The notes under the pieces: model-generated
What the model saw: the letters and a program-made list of their open reading frames with translations, nothing else
Told to the model about the DNA's origin: nothing
Databases searched by the model: none
Part shown: positions 49,531-59,108 of the stretch, piece by piece
How the letters are laid out: each line of letters starts with the position of its first letter
How positions within the stretch are numbered: the stretch's first letter is position 1
Program-made: the position numbers and the translations under genes
Origin: JABLTI01 sp035528035
Lineage (GTDB): Archaea; Asgardarchaeota; Heimdallarchaeia; JABLTI01
Assembly: GCA_035528035.1 (NCBI GenBank)
Contig: DATKZI010000022.1
Span: 26,673-90,672, forward strand
Direction: 5' to 3'
Length of the DNA: 64,000 nucleotides

Positions 49531-51102
49531 TTAGAGAAAAGTAGGTCCTTTTGGTAGTTTATCGATATATTTCAATAATTTATTAGGCCAATGTTCTGGA
49601 TTTGTTCCTTTTTGGGCAACAAATGCAGAGACATAGCGTTCAAAACTTCCACCACCACAACCCGACCAAAGTTCCTTAGCTGATTGAGATTTTACTGTGA
49701 AATTTTTTGTATACTTATCACCTAGTATTGAAATATTTTGAGTTTCTAACCAGGGACTTTCTTTACGTGTACCTTTGTAAGGCATATAGATTTCCATATC
49801 AATAGTACCGATTTGATCGAATGTTTTCAATTCGACTGCTCCTTCCTTTACATCAGCACCTCCTTCTTGTGAGGTCCACCAAGGAGTAACCCAAGCTTCT
49901 TGGAATTCCAAATCGAGAATATCACCAATGATCTTTCGGAAACCAAGACGTAAGTCTTGAGCAACTTTTTTAATTTGCTCAGGAAAACCGATATACAAAG
50001 TTTCTATACGATGAAGTTCATCAACTCTTTCAAAACCTTGGGCAGCACCACTCTCATATCGGTAGGTGGGTCCAGACCAATCATATACAAAAATTGGAAA
50101 ACTATCATCAGAGATTGTTTTGCCTTGTAAATAAGCCCAGAAAGGAGGACATTGGGCAAAGCTAAGACCTCCAATTGGTGGTCGTAATTTTTCCATTACT
50201 TTCTCAGCATCTATTTCAAGGGTTATTCTATAATAATCAGCAATTTCTTCCCAATATTCTGGGTCAGCTGTTTTAGGTGTACAGACAAAATAGGGTTCAA
50301 ATCCACCTTGATAAATTCCAGATAGATGACCACTTCTTTTCCATACTTCCCAAGGAACAACTTTGGGAAAGATCATGTTATTGAATCCTAAAGGTTTGTA
50401 GAGGTTCTCAACAATGAGTGTTTTCAAAGCTTCAGTAAGGGCTGTTATTGCTGGACCAAAAATCCATTGATTACGATAACTAGTTCTTTGAATCCATCCT
50501 TCAGCTATCATTAAATCAGTAGGATTCTCTTTACAAATGATTTCCTTTTGTCCTGAATTCCACACAACTAAATGGTGTTCATCCTTTCCCCTAATCACTT
50601 CTTCAATTATCTTACTTCTAACAAGTTTTACTATTCTATCAATAGCACCCTTTTCAATAAAATCAATTGGAATATCTTTTTGTAACACAATAGTAGCGAT
50701 TTTATCTGAAAATTTGATCGATGATACAAAAGGTAGAATAAATTCCTTTTGTGGTTTGTTAGGTATGTCAATATCAATTCTATATGATTTAATATCTACA
50801 CCACTAATACCTATTTTGAATTCTTTTCCTAATTTTTCACTGAAGAATTTTCTCATTCTTAAAAGAGCGTGATGGGGAGGTTGGACAGCACCACTTGTAA
50901 CAGTTAAAACCAATTCCTCTTCTTTATCACTTAAAGTTATTACTTCCCATTTTTTGACTCGAGAAATTTCCTTTAAATCCTTCTCCTGTATCCCTTTCTC
51001 AAACATTTGATGAAGTTCATCAATCCAATCATCAAATTTCTCTCGAGCTTGAACAGGTAAAGTTCCTCGTAGTTTGAAAGCAAATTTTAGATTATATTTC
51101 AT
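49531..51102 (-). CDS. serS: Seryl-tRNA synthetase, methanogenic (type 2)
   Basis: A 523-residue synthetase of the rare class II form first found in methanogens. The sequence lacks the coiled-coil arm of ordinary SerRS and instead has an N-terminal alpha/beta tRNA-binding domain. Catalytic region: WEVWKRSGHLSGIYQGG, GGLSFAQCPPFWAYLQGKTI, YDWSGPTYRYESG and LWSGCGGGSFERY. The cysteines in AQCPPF and SGCGGG together with a glutamate form the active-site zinc site known in this family. The start is ATG 51102 with GAGG six bases upstream. Confidence 0.93.
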   Translation of the reverse strand: MKYNLKFAFKLRGTLPVQAREKFDDWIDELHQMFEKGIQEKDLKEISRVKKWEVITLSDKEEELVLTVTSGAVQPPHHALLRMRKFFSEKLGKEFKIGISGVDIKSYRIDIDIPNKPQKEFILPFVSSIKFSDKIATIVLQKDIPIDFIEKGAIDRIVKLVRSKIIEEVIRGKDEHHLVVWNSGQKEIICKENPTDLMIAEGWIQRTSYRNQWIFGPAITALTEALKTLIVENLYKPLGFNNMIFPKVVPWEVWKRSGHLSGIYQGGFEPYFVCTPKTADPEYWEEIADYYRITLEIDAEKVMEKLRPPIGGLSFAQCPPFWAYLQGKTISDDSFPIFVYDWSGPTYRYESGAAQGFERVDELHRIETLYIGFPEQIKKVAQDLRLGFRKIIGDILDLEFQEAWVTPWWTSQEGGADVKEGAVELKTFDQIGTIDMEIYMPYKGTRKESPWLETQNISILGDKYTKNFTVKSQSAKELWSGCGGGSFERYVSAFVAQKGTNPEHWPNKLLKYIDKLPKGPTFL

Positions 51103-51181
51103 TGTTATCCTCAACTTCCTAGAAAAACGAAATAAAGATAAAGTTTTCTGATGCCTTTGTAAAAAAAATTAAACTAAAGCA

Positions 51182-52144
51182 TTAGTTAAAGGCTAAATAG
51201 AAGATTAAAGGATAAATGAAATAGAGAGCTGACATTATGAAAAGCAACAAACTGTATTGGAGTCTCCTTCTGCGTTTAATATCAAAGAAGATTGCATTTT
51301 GACGCATCTCTGCTACTTTCTTAAATGAGAAAGGCACAAAAGGATCATCGGTATCTTTTGAAGGATAAAAGATATTTGTTGTTCTATCTTTATTTATTTT
51401 GACATTTTCAATCATACCTTTTTCTTTTCGTTTTGGATCGAAAATTGCTTTAATCTTGTCAGTGAAATCTCTATAGACCAACGGAAAGAAGTAAACCATC
51501 CCAACCTTGAATCCTTTTTTATAGATATTTAAATTCTCATATTTCTTCTCTCTAACCATAAATCTAAGTCTCTTTGATTTAGTGGAAACCATCCAAGCTT
51601 CGATATAGACGTTGGTGGATTTTTTCACATCATCTAATACATCATCTAATTTAGAATAGAAAAGATGGTCTTCAGTGATAGGTAAGAGAGCTTCATAAAT
51701 TGGTTCTTTATCTTTATCATAAATAGTAAATTCAATTTCATTATCAAGGCAATCCTCAATAATATAACCGGTAACGATAAGACCTTTGCCTATAACAGAA
51801 GCATCACTCGGACTTACCATTCGGATTGGAATTTTTCTTTGACCACCCCACACACCCGAGGCACCTCCAACAGTTACTGCCATACCTCCTAGTGTCAGAA
51901 ACATAATTGCAATCCAATCAGTATAGCTTTGGAGACCTCCTTCAAATTTAATATAAATTAATCTTGCAAGTCCTACCGCTACTCCAGAAGAAATTAGGAA
52001 TATTCCTATGAATATTAGAATGATTTTGTACATTGCTATAGGAGCTTTTGTCTTTTTTTCTTCTTTTCTAAGTTCTAGTTTTAATTCGTCTGTTTTTCCT
52101 TCTTCTGCTTCGCTGAATGCTATGACATTTTCTTTTGATGGCAT
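51182..52144 (-). CDS. Hypothetical membrane protein
   Basis: A 320-residue protein. After a charged cytoplasmic N terminus of 38 residues there are two membrane helices (about 40-65 and 78-98), a soluble beta-rich domain of about 200 residues (IPIRMVSPSDASVIGKGLIVTGYIIED ... YIEAWMVSTKSKRLRFMV), and one C-terminal helix after a basic RRRR patch. No enzymatic motif is visible and no family is recognised. It lies 80 bases upstream of SerRS on the same strand. Confidence 0.65.
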   Translation of the reverse strand: MPSKENVIAFSEAEEGKTDELKLELRKEEKKTKAPIAMYKIILIFIGIFLISSGVAVGLARLIYIKFEGGLQSYTDWIAIMFLTLGGMAVTVGGASGVWGGQRKIPIRMVSPSDASVIGKGLIVTGYIIEDCLDNEIEFTIYDKDKEPIYEALLPITEDHLFYSKLDDVLDDVKKSTNVYIEAWMVSTKSKRLRFMVREKKYENLNIYKKGFKVGMVYFFPLVYRDFTDKIKAIFDPKRKEKGMIENVKINKDRTTNIFYPSKDTDDPFVPFSFKKVAEMRQNAIFFDIKRRRRLQYSLLLFIMSALYFIYPLIFYLAFN

Positions 52145-52269
52145 ATAAACTCCTCAAATAATCTATAACATTATTAGCTTTTTTAGCTTTTTTTAACTTT
52201 GGAAAAGGTCGTTATTAGAATAAAAGCGATAAAAAATAGTTTAAATGTAAAAACTCTCAGTTAATTCAG

Positions 52270-52584
52270 TCAATGGTTATTGCTGTTAATTAGTCTATAA
52301 GCAATTTTTGAAAATTCTATTGCTGTTTTATATTTCTCAAGTCTTATGAAAATCACTGCGATTCTATTCCAATTTTTAGCATTTCTTGGTTCGTATTCTA
52401 ATAATTTGATATAACAGCTTAAAGCTCTAAGATAATTTCCTTCTTCATAATGTTTTGCAGCTAATTCTTTTATAAGATTTTTATTTTCACCATTGGTTAT
52501 TATTTTCTTTTCTAAAAGAACAGCTCTAGATTTTAAATGATTATCTTGCAGAATTTCTAACTCTTCAGTTTTAACATTCAACAT
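52270..52584 (-). CDS. Small TPR protein
   Basis: A 104-residue protein whose C-terminal 60 residues form nearly two tetratricopeptide repeats: AAKHYEEGNYLRALSCYIKLLEYEP and AVIFIRLEKYKTAIEFSKIAYRL, with the usual small/aromatic positions. It is probably a peptide- or protein-binding module. The start lies 13 bases downstream of the methyltransferase gene on the same strand. Confidence 0.75.
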   Translation of the reverse strand: MLNVKTEELEILQDNHLKSRAVLLEKKIITNGENKNLIKELAAKHYEEGNYLRALSCYIKLLEYEPRNAKNWNRIAVIFIRLEKYKTAIEFSKIAYRLINSNNH

Positions 52585-52596
52585 TTTACTTTCACT

Positions 52597-53298
52597 TCAA
52601 ATAATGATTTCACAGTGGATGTGGGATAATACTTTCCTGATATTTATTGCACCATTCGATTCAAAGAAATCGAGTAGTTCGTTTAATTTCAACCAACCTG
52701 CTCCTGCTCTTTGTTTATTCAATCCGTCATTATCGATTATTCTCCTACCAATAAATTCAGATAAACGTTTAAAAGGACCCTCCTCTTTTTCGTAACATGC
52801 GGAAATAATCACTTTTTTACGAGCACATTGGAGAGCATTTTCTAAGAGTTTTTGATGATTTGGTGTAACATGATGTAAAACATCAGATAAAACAACAGTA
52901 TCCGCTTTAAAATCAGATAAATCCTCAGTAATATTCCTTTTGTAAAATGTTCCTCGTTTTTTTCGATTAGCGAATGCTAAAAAGTTTTCATTTAGATCAA
53001 CGCCAATATATTCAATTCCTTTAGGGAGGAATGGTTGTAAAGTAGCAGTACCACATCCCAAATCTAGAATTGATTGTCCCTCAATACTTTTAGCTAAAGC
53101 TTTAGGAATCAATTGTTTTGGATCGTTTAACCATAAAGATAGATCATAAATTCTTGGATGTTGATACATAATTCCTAATTTGAAACGTTCTTTGAAACTT
53201 ATTCGTTGTCGCTTATATTTTAATTTTAAATTTGTAGGATGTATAGCATTAAAATTAAATGAATCTAAATTTGAGTGATTAATATTTACTTCTTTCAT
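52597..53298 (-). CDS. Class I SAM-dependent methyltransferase
   Basis: A 233-residue protein with motif I SILDLGCGTATLQPFL near 75-90, the acidic strand 2 end YIGVDLNENFL, and VVLSDVLHHV as motif IV. An N-terminal basic extension of about 50 residues precedes the domain. Substrate unknown. It appears cotranscribed with the TPR gene. Confidence 0.82.
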   Translation of the reverse strand: MKEVNINHSNLDSFNFNAIHPTNLKLKYKRQRISFKERFKLGIMYQHPRIYDLSLWLNDPKQLIPKALAKSIEGQSILDLGCGTATLQPFLPKGIEYIGVDLNENFLAFANRKKRGTFYKRNITEDLSDFKADTVVLSDVLHHVTPNHQKLLENALQCARKKVIISACYEKEEGPFKRLSEFIGRRIIDNDGLNKQRAGAGWLKLNELLDFFESNGAINIRKVLSHIHCEIII

Positions 53299-53449
53299 TA
53301 TACTAACCTTGATTTAATCGTACTAACTTTAACAAGAAATTCTATAATTATCACACAAAGTTTTTTCTTTATATAGGTCTAAATCTAGTTTTAGAGAAAA
53401 AAATCAAGACAAACATTTTTGTATATTTAAAATAAAAACAGACCAAGAG

Positions 53450-54865
53450 ATGATTGTTATGAATCCTAAAATAAAACTGACTATAGCTGGCTCTGGCTTT
53501 GTAGGACTAATTACCGGAGCAGTATTTGCTGATAGAGGTTATCAAGTAACTGTTTTAGATATCGACGAAGAAAAAATAGCCAAAGTTAATGCTGGTCAAA
53601 CCTTCTTTTTTGAACCTCATCTAGATACTTTACTTAAAAGAGTGGTTTTAGAGAAAGAGACCTTAACTGCTTGTAAAAGCACTCCTGAATCTCTTATCTC
53701 TTCAGATGTAACATTTATCTGTGTAGGAACACCCCCTCAAGAAGATGGTAGTTGTAATTTACAATACATTCATCAAATTGCCACTGATATTGGCAAAGCA
53801 GTTGCTAACAAGGATTCCTATCATCTTATTGTGGTAAAATCTACTGTTATACCCGAAACAACTAGAAATTTTGTAAAGCCCATTCTTGAAAAAGAATCAG
53901 GAAAGAAAGCTGGTGAGGATTTCGGTTTATGTATGAGTCCCGAGTTTCTCCGCGAAGGACAAAGTGTTCATGATATGGTATTTCCGGATAGGATTATTAT
54001 TGGTGAATTTGATTCACGTTCAGGAGAGTCATTAGCTCTTATTTTTGAAGATTTATATCAAACTATGGAAGATAACTTCAGTAAAAACTGGGAAAAGACT
54101 TTCTCCAAGAAAGTTAGCTTACCAACAGTTTTACGATTTACATTAGAAACAGCTGAATGTATAAAATATGCAAACAATTCCTTCTTGGCAACAAAAATAT
54201 CATTCATCAATGAAATGGCTAATATTTGTGAGAGAATACCTGGAGTGGATGTCAAAAACATAGCAAAAGGTATTGGTTTGGACCCAAGAATAAATGAGAA
54301 GTTCTTGGGTGCTGGTGCTGGTTTTGGCGGATCGTGTTTTCCTAAGGATGTAAATGCTATCATTCATTATGCAAAAACAAAAAATTATGAACCTAAATTA
54401 CTTACAAGTGTTCTCGAGATAAACGATCATCAAGCAAAAAGAATGGTTGAACTAACAGAGGAAAAATTAGGAGCTGTAGAAGGAAAAACAATTGCCCTAC
54501 TAGGCTTATCATTCAAACCTGAAACAGATGATATGCGAAATGCTCCTTCTATAAAGATCATTGAACAATTGCTAGTAAAAGGTGCAAAAATCGTCGCTTG
54601 GGACCCAAAAGCCATTCACGAAGCTAAGAAGAATGCATTAATTGGAAATAAAATTCGATATACAAATTCCATTGATGAAGCAATAAAAGACGCAGATGCT
54701 TGTTTATTAATAACGGAATGGGCAGAATTCAAAGAATTAAAACCAGAAAAATTCAAACAAATGAAGACACCAATTCTAATTGATGGTAGAAGAATTTATG
54801 AACCTGATGAATTTCTGAAAGAAGGTATCACCTATGCAGGAATAGGTCTGGGTTTAAAAGACTAA
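53450..54865 (+). CDS. UDP-glucose/GDP-mannose dehydrogenase family protein
   Basis: A 471-residue NAD-dependent nucleotide-sugar dehydrogenase. Rossmann motif IAGSGFVGLITGAVFA at about 12-27, FICVGTPPQEDG, the helix ETAECIKYANNSFLATKISF with the conserved lysine region, and catalytic cysteine in GFGGSCFPKDV. The C-terminal domain LLGLSFKPETDDMRNAPS is complete. Oxidises a UDP- or GDP-sugar to the uronate, a surface-glycan precursor. ATG 53459 may be the start. It precedes Mch by about 30 bases on the same strand. Confidence 0.93.
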   Translation: MIVMNPKIKLTIAGSGFVGLITGAVFADRGYQVTVLDIDEEKIAKVNAGQTFFFEPHLDTLLKRVVLEKETLTACKSTPESLISSDVTFICVGTPPQEDGSCNLQYIHQIATDIGKAVANKDSYHLIVVKSTVIPETTRNFVKPILEKESGKKAGEDFGLCMSPEFLREGQSVHDMVFPDRIIIGEFDSRSGESLALIFEDLYQTMEDNFSKNWEKTFSKKVSLPTVLRFTLETAECIKYANNSFLATKISFINEMANICERIPGVDVKNIAKGIGLDPRINEKFLGAGAGFGGSCFPKDVNAIIHYAKTKNYEPKLLTSVLEINDHQAKRMVELTEEKLGAVEGKTIALLGLSFKPETDDMRNAPSIKIIEQLLVKGAKIVAWDPKAIHEAKKNALIGNKIRYTNSIDEAIKDADACLLITEWAEFKELKPEKFKQMKTPILIDGRRIYEPDEFLKEGITYAGIGLGLKD

Positions 54866-54897
54866 ATAACTGAAAAATATCGGTAGGAGTTTTGTAT

Positions 54898-55860
54898 ATG
54901 CATGATAAGATTTCTCTAACAGAAGGAGCTTTGCCATTTGTAAATGAATTAATAGATGATGCTGAAAAGCTAAAAGTGGAAGTACTGACAATTAATGATG
55001 CTACAGTTATTGATTGTGGGATTAATACTGAAGGTAGTATAGAAGCAGCTCTTCTCTTTATAGAGATAAGTTTAGGAGGTTTAGCTACAGTTCAACCTTC
55101 TTATCCAAAGGGAAATGATGATTTATCTTATGTGATCATTCAAGTAACAACTGATCAACCAGTACTAACGACATTAGGTTGCCAAGCAGCAAGTTGGAAT
55201 ATTGCTAAAGGAAACTTCTTTGGTATGGCTTGTGGTCCTGGAAGAGCCTTAGCTCAGAAACCTTCGAAGATATACAAATTGTTAGATTATCATGAAGAGC
55301 ATGAAACAGCTATTCTTTGTATTGAATCTGATATTCTCCCTTCAGATGAAATAATTGATTATATTGCTGAGAAGTGTAATGTTGAAAGGAAAAATCTTAT
55401 TTTATTAATGATTAAAACTGCCTGTATAGTCGAATATTTTCAAATGGCTGCACGAGCAATAGAATTAGGAATCTTTAGATTGGTTGAGCAATTAAAATAT
55501 CCTAAAGAACGAATTCTATCTGCAATCGGAACAGGATTAGTTGCGCCATTTTCGAATGATAAAGAAATTTCAAATGATCGTGTGAATAATGCTTTAATTT
55601 ATGGTACCAGATTTGACTTAACTGTAAAGTCTGAAGATGATGACTATAATTTAGTTGAATTAATTAGTAAAATACCTTCAAAGTCATCAGAATTATTTGG
55701 TAAAAGCTTTCTTGAAGTTTTTAATGCCGCTGGAAAAGATTTCGCTAATTTTGATTTATCTTTATTAGCTCCAACAGAAGTTCACATAACTATTCAGAAC
55801 AGCCAAGAGAAATACCAAGCAGGTAAAATAGATAAAGAATATCTGAAAAGATTTTGGTAA
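54898..55860 (+). CDS. mch: Methenyl-H4MPT cyclohydrolase
   Basis: A 320-residue enzyme. Family blocks: VIDCGINTEGSIEAALLFIEI, QPVLTTLGCQAASWNI, FFGMACGPGRALAQKP and a distinctive SDILPSDEIIDYIAEKC. Mch interconverts methenyl- and formyl-tetrahydromethanopterin in the archaeal C1 (Wood-Ljungdahl) branch, so this organism has H4MPT-linked C1 chemistry. ATG 54898 follows AGGAG by eight bases; a TTG two codons upstream is also possible. Confidence 0.93.
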   Translation: MHDKISLTEGALPFVNELIDDAEKLKVEVLTINDATVIDCGINTEGSIEAALLFIEISLGGLATVQPSYPKGNDDLSYVIIQVTTDQPVLTTLGCQAASWNIAKGNFFGMACGPGRALAQKPSKIYKLLDYHEEHETAILCIESDILPSDEIIDYIAEKCNVERKNLILLMIKTACIVEYFQMAARAIELGIFRLVEQLKYPKERILSAIGTGLVAPFSNDKEISNDRVNNALIYGTRFDLTVKSEDDDYNLVELISKIPSKSSELFGKSFLEVFNAAGKDFANFDLSLLAPTEVHITIQNSQEKYQAGKIDKEYLKRFW

Positions 55861-55925
55861 TATAAAATAACCAATTTCTATTTTTTTTGTATAAAAATAA
55901 AATGAAAAGAAAAGGGTAATTAGCC

Positions 55926-56426
55926 CTAATAATCCAAATCTTCTTCTTCGTTTTCTTTTGGTGGTCGAGAATCAATTATTTTATCAATTGTTTCCATTCC
56001 ATGAGTAAGAGAATAAGCTGACATATCGAAACTTTTGAGACCATTATTAGTAACAATAAGTAAAGATTTGATTTTCTTAAGAACTCCTTCATCATTTGAA
56101 CCAATATCGTTGGCTTGACCTACAGAAATAATTTCTGACCAATCAATTTTCTTCCAAATAAAACGATCTCTATATCTAATAGCATCTTCATCTACATAGA
56201 GTTTTACCATTGCAATTCGAGCAATACGCCAAACTGAAAAGAAGATAGTCAAAGCTCCTGTGAAAATTGTTGCAAAAATAACAATATCGGGGAGATTCTC
56301 TACAATTAAAACGCTTGCAATCGCAATTGCTCCAATAACAAAACCTATGATAGCAATAAAAGATTTGATTAAACGTTCCTTGAATGAAGGGGAGAGTTCG
56401 ATTTTAGTAAATTTATTTTGTGCCAT
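55926..56426 (-). CDS. Small membrane protein with PH-like domain
   Basis: About 166 residues. Two membrane helices (about 18-42 and 47-66) are followed by a soluble beta-rich stretch (VKLYVDEDAIRYRDRFIWKKIDWSEIISVGQA) typical of PH-like bPH2 membrane proteins, and an acidic tail. Start at ATG 56426, twelve residues inside the longest frame. No function can be assigned. Confidence 0.65.
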   Translation of the reverse strand: MAQNKFTKIELSPSFKERLIKSFIAIIGFVIGAIAIASVLIVENLPDIVIFATIFTGALTIFFSVWRIARIAMVKLYVDEDAIRYRDRFIWKKIDWSEIISVGQANDIGSNDEGVLKKIKSLLIVTNNGLKSFDMSAYSLTHGMETIDKIIDSRPPKENEEEDLDY

Positions 56427-56608
56427 AGTATTTTTTTCTCCTGTTATCTTGAACTCCTTCACTGTAGATTATTTTCATTTGTCACCGTTTAAATCTTTCG
56501 TATATATGTGAAAATCAAGATGGAAAGTTATATCAATTATTAGTTTACATAGATTAAACATAATATTGAAACATAATGACTATCAGTAATATGATGGATT
56601 GAGATAAT

Positions 56609-57850
56609 ATGCCTTCAATAATATTCTATTTTCAAGTTCACCAACCTTATCGTTTAAATGAAAATTTCAGAAGAAATCGCTTTTTAAAAAGATCTGAATT
56701 AAATAATCTTGAAAATCTCTATTTCGCAGGAGATCTAAATAAAGACGTTATGCAAAGAGTGGCGAAAAAATGCTATTTACCAGCAAATAAAACTTGGTTA
56801 GCTGCTATTGATGAATACAAAAAAAGTAAGAGAAAGGTAAAAATCGCTTTTAGTATAACAGGAACTCTTTTGGAACAAGCGGAACGTTATCAGCCTGATG
56901 TAATTGATAGTTTTAAACAATTAGCTGAAACTAATTGTGTTGAATTTCTTGGTGAAACATATTATCACTCATTAGCATCTATCTATGGAGTTGATAGAAC
57001 AGAATTTATTGAACAAGTGAAAATGCATTCTCAATTAATAAAAGACCTATTTGGTAAAACTCCTACAAGTTTTAGAAATACTGAGCTAATTTTAAATAAC
57101 TCAATAATGAAGGAAGTAGCTAATTTAGGATTCAAGGCCATTATGGGGGAAGGAATTGAACACATTCTCCCTAAAGGATCTTCACCCAATTATGTTTTTG
57201 CCAGTCAAAAGGCTCCTTCTTTAAAGATTCTATTAAGAAATTACAAATTAAGTGATGATATTGCCTTCAGGTTCGGCTCCGGTAGATGGGAAGAATATCC
57301 CCTCTACGCTGATAAATATGCTTCATGGATAGCTTCTACTCCTGGGGATTGTATCAATATTTTTATGGATTATGAATCTCTCGGTGAGCATTTATGGGCA
57401 GAAAGTGGGATATTCGAATTTCTGGAACATTTACCAAAAGAATTATTCAAATATGAAAATATTACTTTCAAAACACCTACAGAAGCAATTGATACTTTAC
57501 CTGCCGTTAATTCAATCTCAATAGATGATTTTTCAACAATTAGTTGGGCTGACGATCGTGATGTAGGAGCATGGTTGAAAAATCCTTTGCAGCACATTTC
57601 GTTTGATGATCAAAAATTCCTTGAAAAACCCATTAAAAAATTAAATAATCCCATACTGCTTAAAATTTGGCGAATGTTAACAACTTCAGATCATCTTTAT
57701 TATATCTCCCAAGCAGATGCAGGACCGGGTGAAGTTCATTCTTATTTCTCCCATTATAAAACACCAATAGAAGCATTTGCTAATTATAATGAAATTATTA
57801 GTGATTTGACAGCTAGAACTTTGATGTTATTGAATAATGCTAAAAAGTAA
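56609..57850 (+). CDS. Glycoside hydrolase family 57 protein
   Basis: A 413-residue GH57 enzyme, shorter than many but complete at both ends: IIFYFQVHQPYRL at the N terminus, CVEFLGETYYHSLASIY with the catalytic region, and IFMDYESLGEHLWAESGIFEFLEHLP containing the second acid (DYE). The C-terminal helices are present. Members act on alpha-glucans (amylase, amylopullulanase); the exact linkage cannot be told. No signal peptide, so it is probably intracellular, for glycogen-like polymer turnover. Confidence 0.9.
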   Translation: MPSIIFYFQVHQPYRLNENFRRNRFLKRSELNNLENLYFAGDLNKDVMQRVAKKCYLPANKTWLAAIDEYKKSKRKVKIAFSITGTLLEQAERYQPDVIDSFKQLAETNCVEFLGETYYHSLASIYGVDRTEFIEQVKMHSQLIKDLFGKTPTSFRNTELILNNSIMKEVANLGFKAIMGEGIEHILPKGSSPNYVFASQKAPSLKILLRNYKLSDDIAFRFGSGRWEEYPLYADKYASWIASTPGDCINIFMDYESLGEHLWAESGIFEFLEHLPKELFKYENITFKTPTEAIDTLPAVNSISIDDFSTISWADDRDVGAWLKNPLQHISFDDQKFLEKPIKKLNNPILLKIWRMLTTSDHLYYISQADAGPGEVHSYFSHYKTPIEAFANYNEIISDLTARTLMLLNNAKK

Positions 57851-57948
57851 GTTTTTTAGCAATTTTTCCTTATAAGAAAGTTTATAAAGTTCGGTTTACC
57901 TAACATTTCACTGATGATGATTTTGTAATTGAAAGGAGTTTGAAAAAA

Positions 57949-58236
57949 ATGGCTGACGCTGATTTGAAAGACCAATCCTTCCTATCCTCAATAGGAGATA
58001 AAGAATTAGAGAAATCAGCTAAATCATTATTGCAACTCGAAATCGGTGAAATGGGGATAATTGTTTTGATTGTAGGGGGAAGAACTGCCTGTAAACGATT
58101 AAATGAAATGGGTTTAGTTCCAGGAGTACAGATAAATCTTGTTAACAAAATTAATAGTGGACCAGTGATGATTAAAGTTAAAGGATCAAAACTAGCTCTA
58201 GGACGAGGACTCGCTAGTAAGGTAATGGTTGTATAA
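57949..58236 (+). CDS. feoA: FeoA domain protein
   Basis: A 95-residue protein. An N-terminal helical extension of about 25 residues precedes an SH3-like FeoA domain: LLQLEIGEMGIIVLIVGGRTACKRLNEMGLVPGVQINLV ... ALGRGLASKVMV. FeoA modulates ferrous iron uptake by FeoB, but no FeoB gene is adjacent. ATG 57949 lies behind AAAGGAG; the TTG at 57940 is too close to that site. Confidence 0.88.
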   Translation: MADADLKDQSFLSSIGDKELEKSAKSLLQLEIGEMGIIVLIVGGRTACKRLNEMGLVPGVQINLVNKINSGPVMIKVKGSKLALGRGLASKVMVV

Positions 58237-58277
58237 AAAGAATAAATCTAATGCTATAAAAAAGCAGTAAATATTTT

Positions 58278-58964
58278 CTAAACGAACTTGAACACACCAG
58301 GAAGTGGTTCGAAGATATCACCATCACTTTGAAGAGCACGTAATTCAGGTTCTAATTCTTTTGTAGTAAGTCCAAGAGCTCGTTTAATATCATCAAAAGA
58401 ACAACCTTCTTCGATATTCTCGGGATTTTTTAACAAAGCAAGAATTTGATCTTTAATTTCATCACTTTCTTGTAATTTTGCTTGACCTTTAATTGCCGAA
58501 TTAATTCCTTCTGTGACCTTTGAATCAAGACCTTTACGTTTATAATATTTCGATATTTCAAGTTCCCTTAGGACTTGTTTGGAATTTTCATTAATAGGAA
58601 GACACAATTCACAATCTAAATATATTTTACCATCTGATGCCTCGCGAATGAGACCAACAACATCTACAATGGCTCCTTCCTTAAGATCTTTCATTTCATC
58701 AAAAATTGCAGCAGACCACTCAGATCCTCCGCCCTTAACTTTAATGGAACCTGTTTTATCTGTAACATCAAAGATAACACTCTCATCGCTTTCAATGACA
58801 TTTTTTGATGTTATTTCGCCCATAATTCTTGTTCGTCGTACAAAATCATCAGTTTTAACATGAAGTACCTTTGTGCCATCTGATTCTGTGGTAAATTCCC
58901 CATCGATTAAGTCACCAATTTTCAATTTGATGGCAGGTGCACGCCTTTTACTACTATATGACAT
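58278..58964 (-). CDS. RPA32-like single-stranded DNA-binding protein
   Basis: A 228-residue protein with one OB fold at about 40-135 (RRTRIMGEITSKNVIESDESVIFDVTDKTGSIKVKG ... GAIVDVVGLIREASDGKIYLDC) and a C-terminal winged helix at about 170-228 (DDIKRALGLTTKELEPELRALQSDGDIFEPLPGVFKFV). This is the domain order of eukaryotic RPA32 and of archaeal COG3390-type RPA partners. It would bind single-stranded DNA with an RPA large subunit encoded elsewhere. Confidence 0.85.
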   Translation of the reverse strand: MSYSSKRRAPAIKLKIGDLIDGEFTTESDGTKVLHVKTDDFVRRTRIMGEITSKNVIESDESVIFDVTDKTGSIKVKGGGSEWSAAIFDEMKDLKEGAIVDVVGLIREASDGKIYLDCELCLPINENSKQVLRELEISKYYKRKGLDSKVTEGINSAIKGQAKLQESDEIKDQILALLKNPENIEEGCSFDDIKRALGLTTKELEPELRALQSDGDIFEPLPGVFKFV

Positions 58965-59108
58965 CGTTAATCCTCTTAATTTTTGGAATAATTTTTACTT
59001 TATTTTGAGTACTATTTCTCTATATTGTCTTTCTTACTAAAGACTTTAAAGTTACCCATTGACAAGGAAAGATAAGGAGAGGAATATTTTTCTCCTCAAA
59101 ACATTTTC

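Noticed and set aside
58964..59108. Terminator hairpin near GAGGAG/CTCCTC at 59070-59095
   Set aside because: The paired arms are only four bases long in practice and the loop is long; too weak to call.
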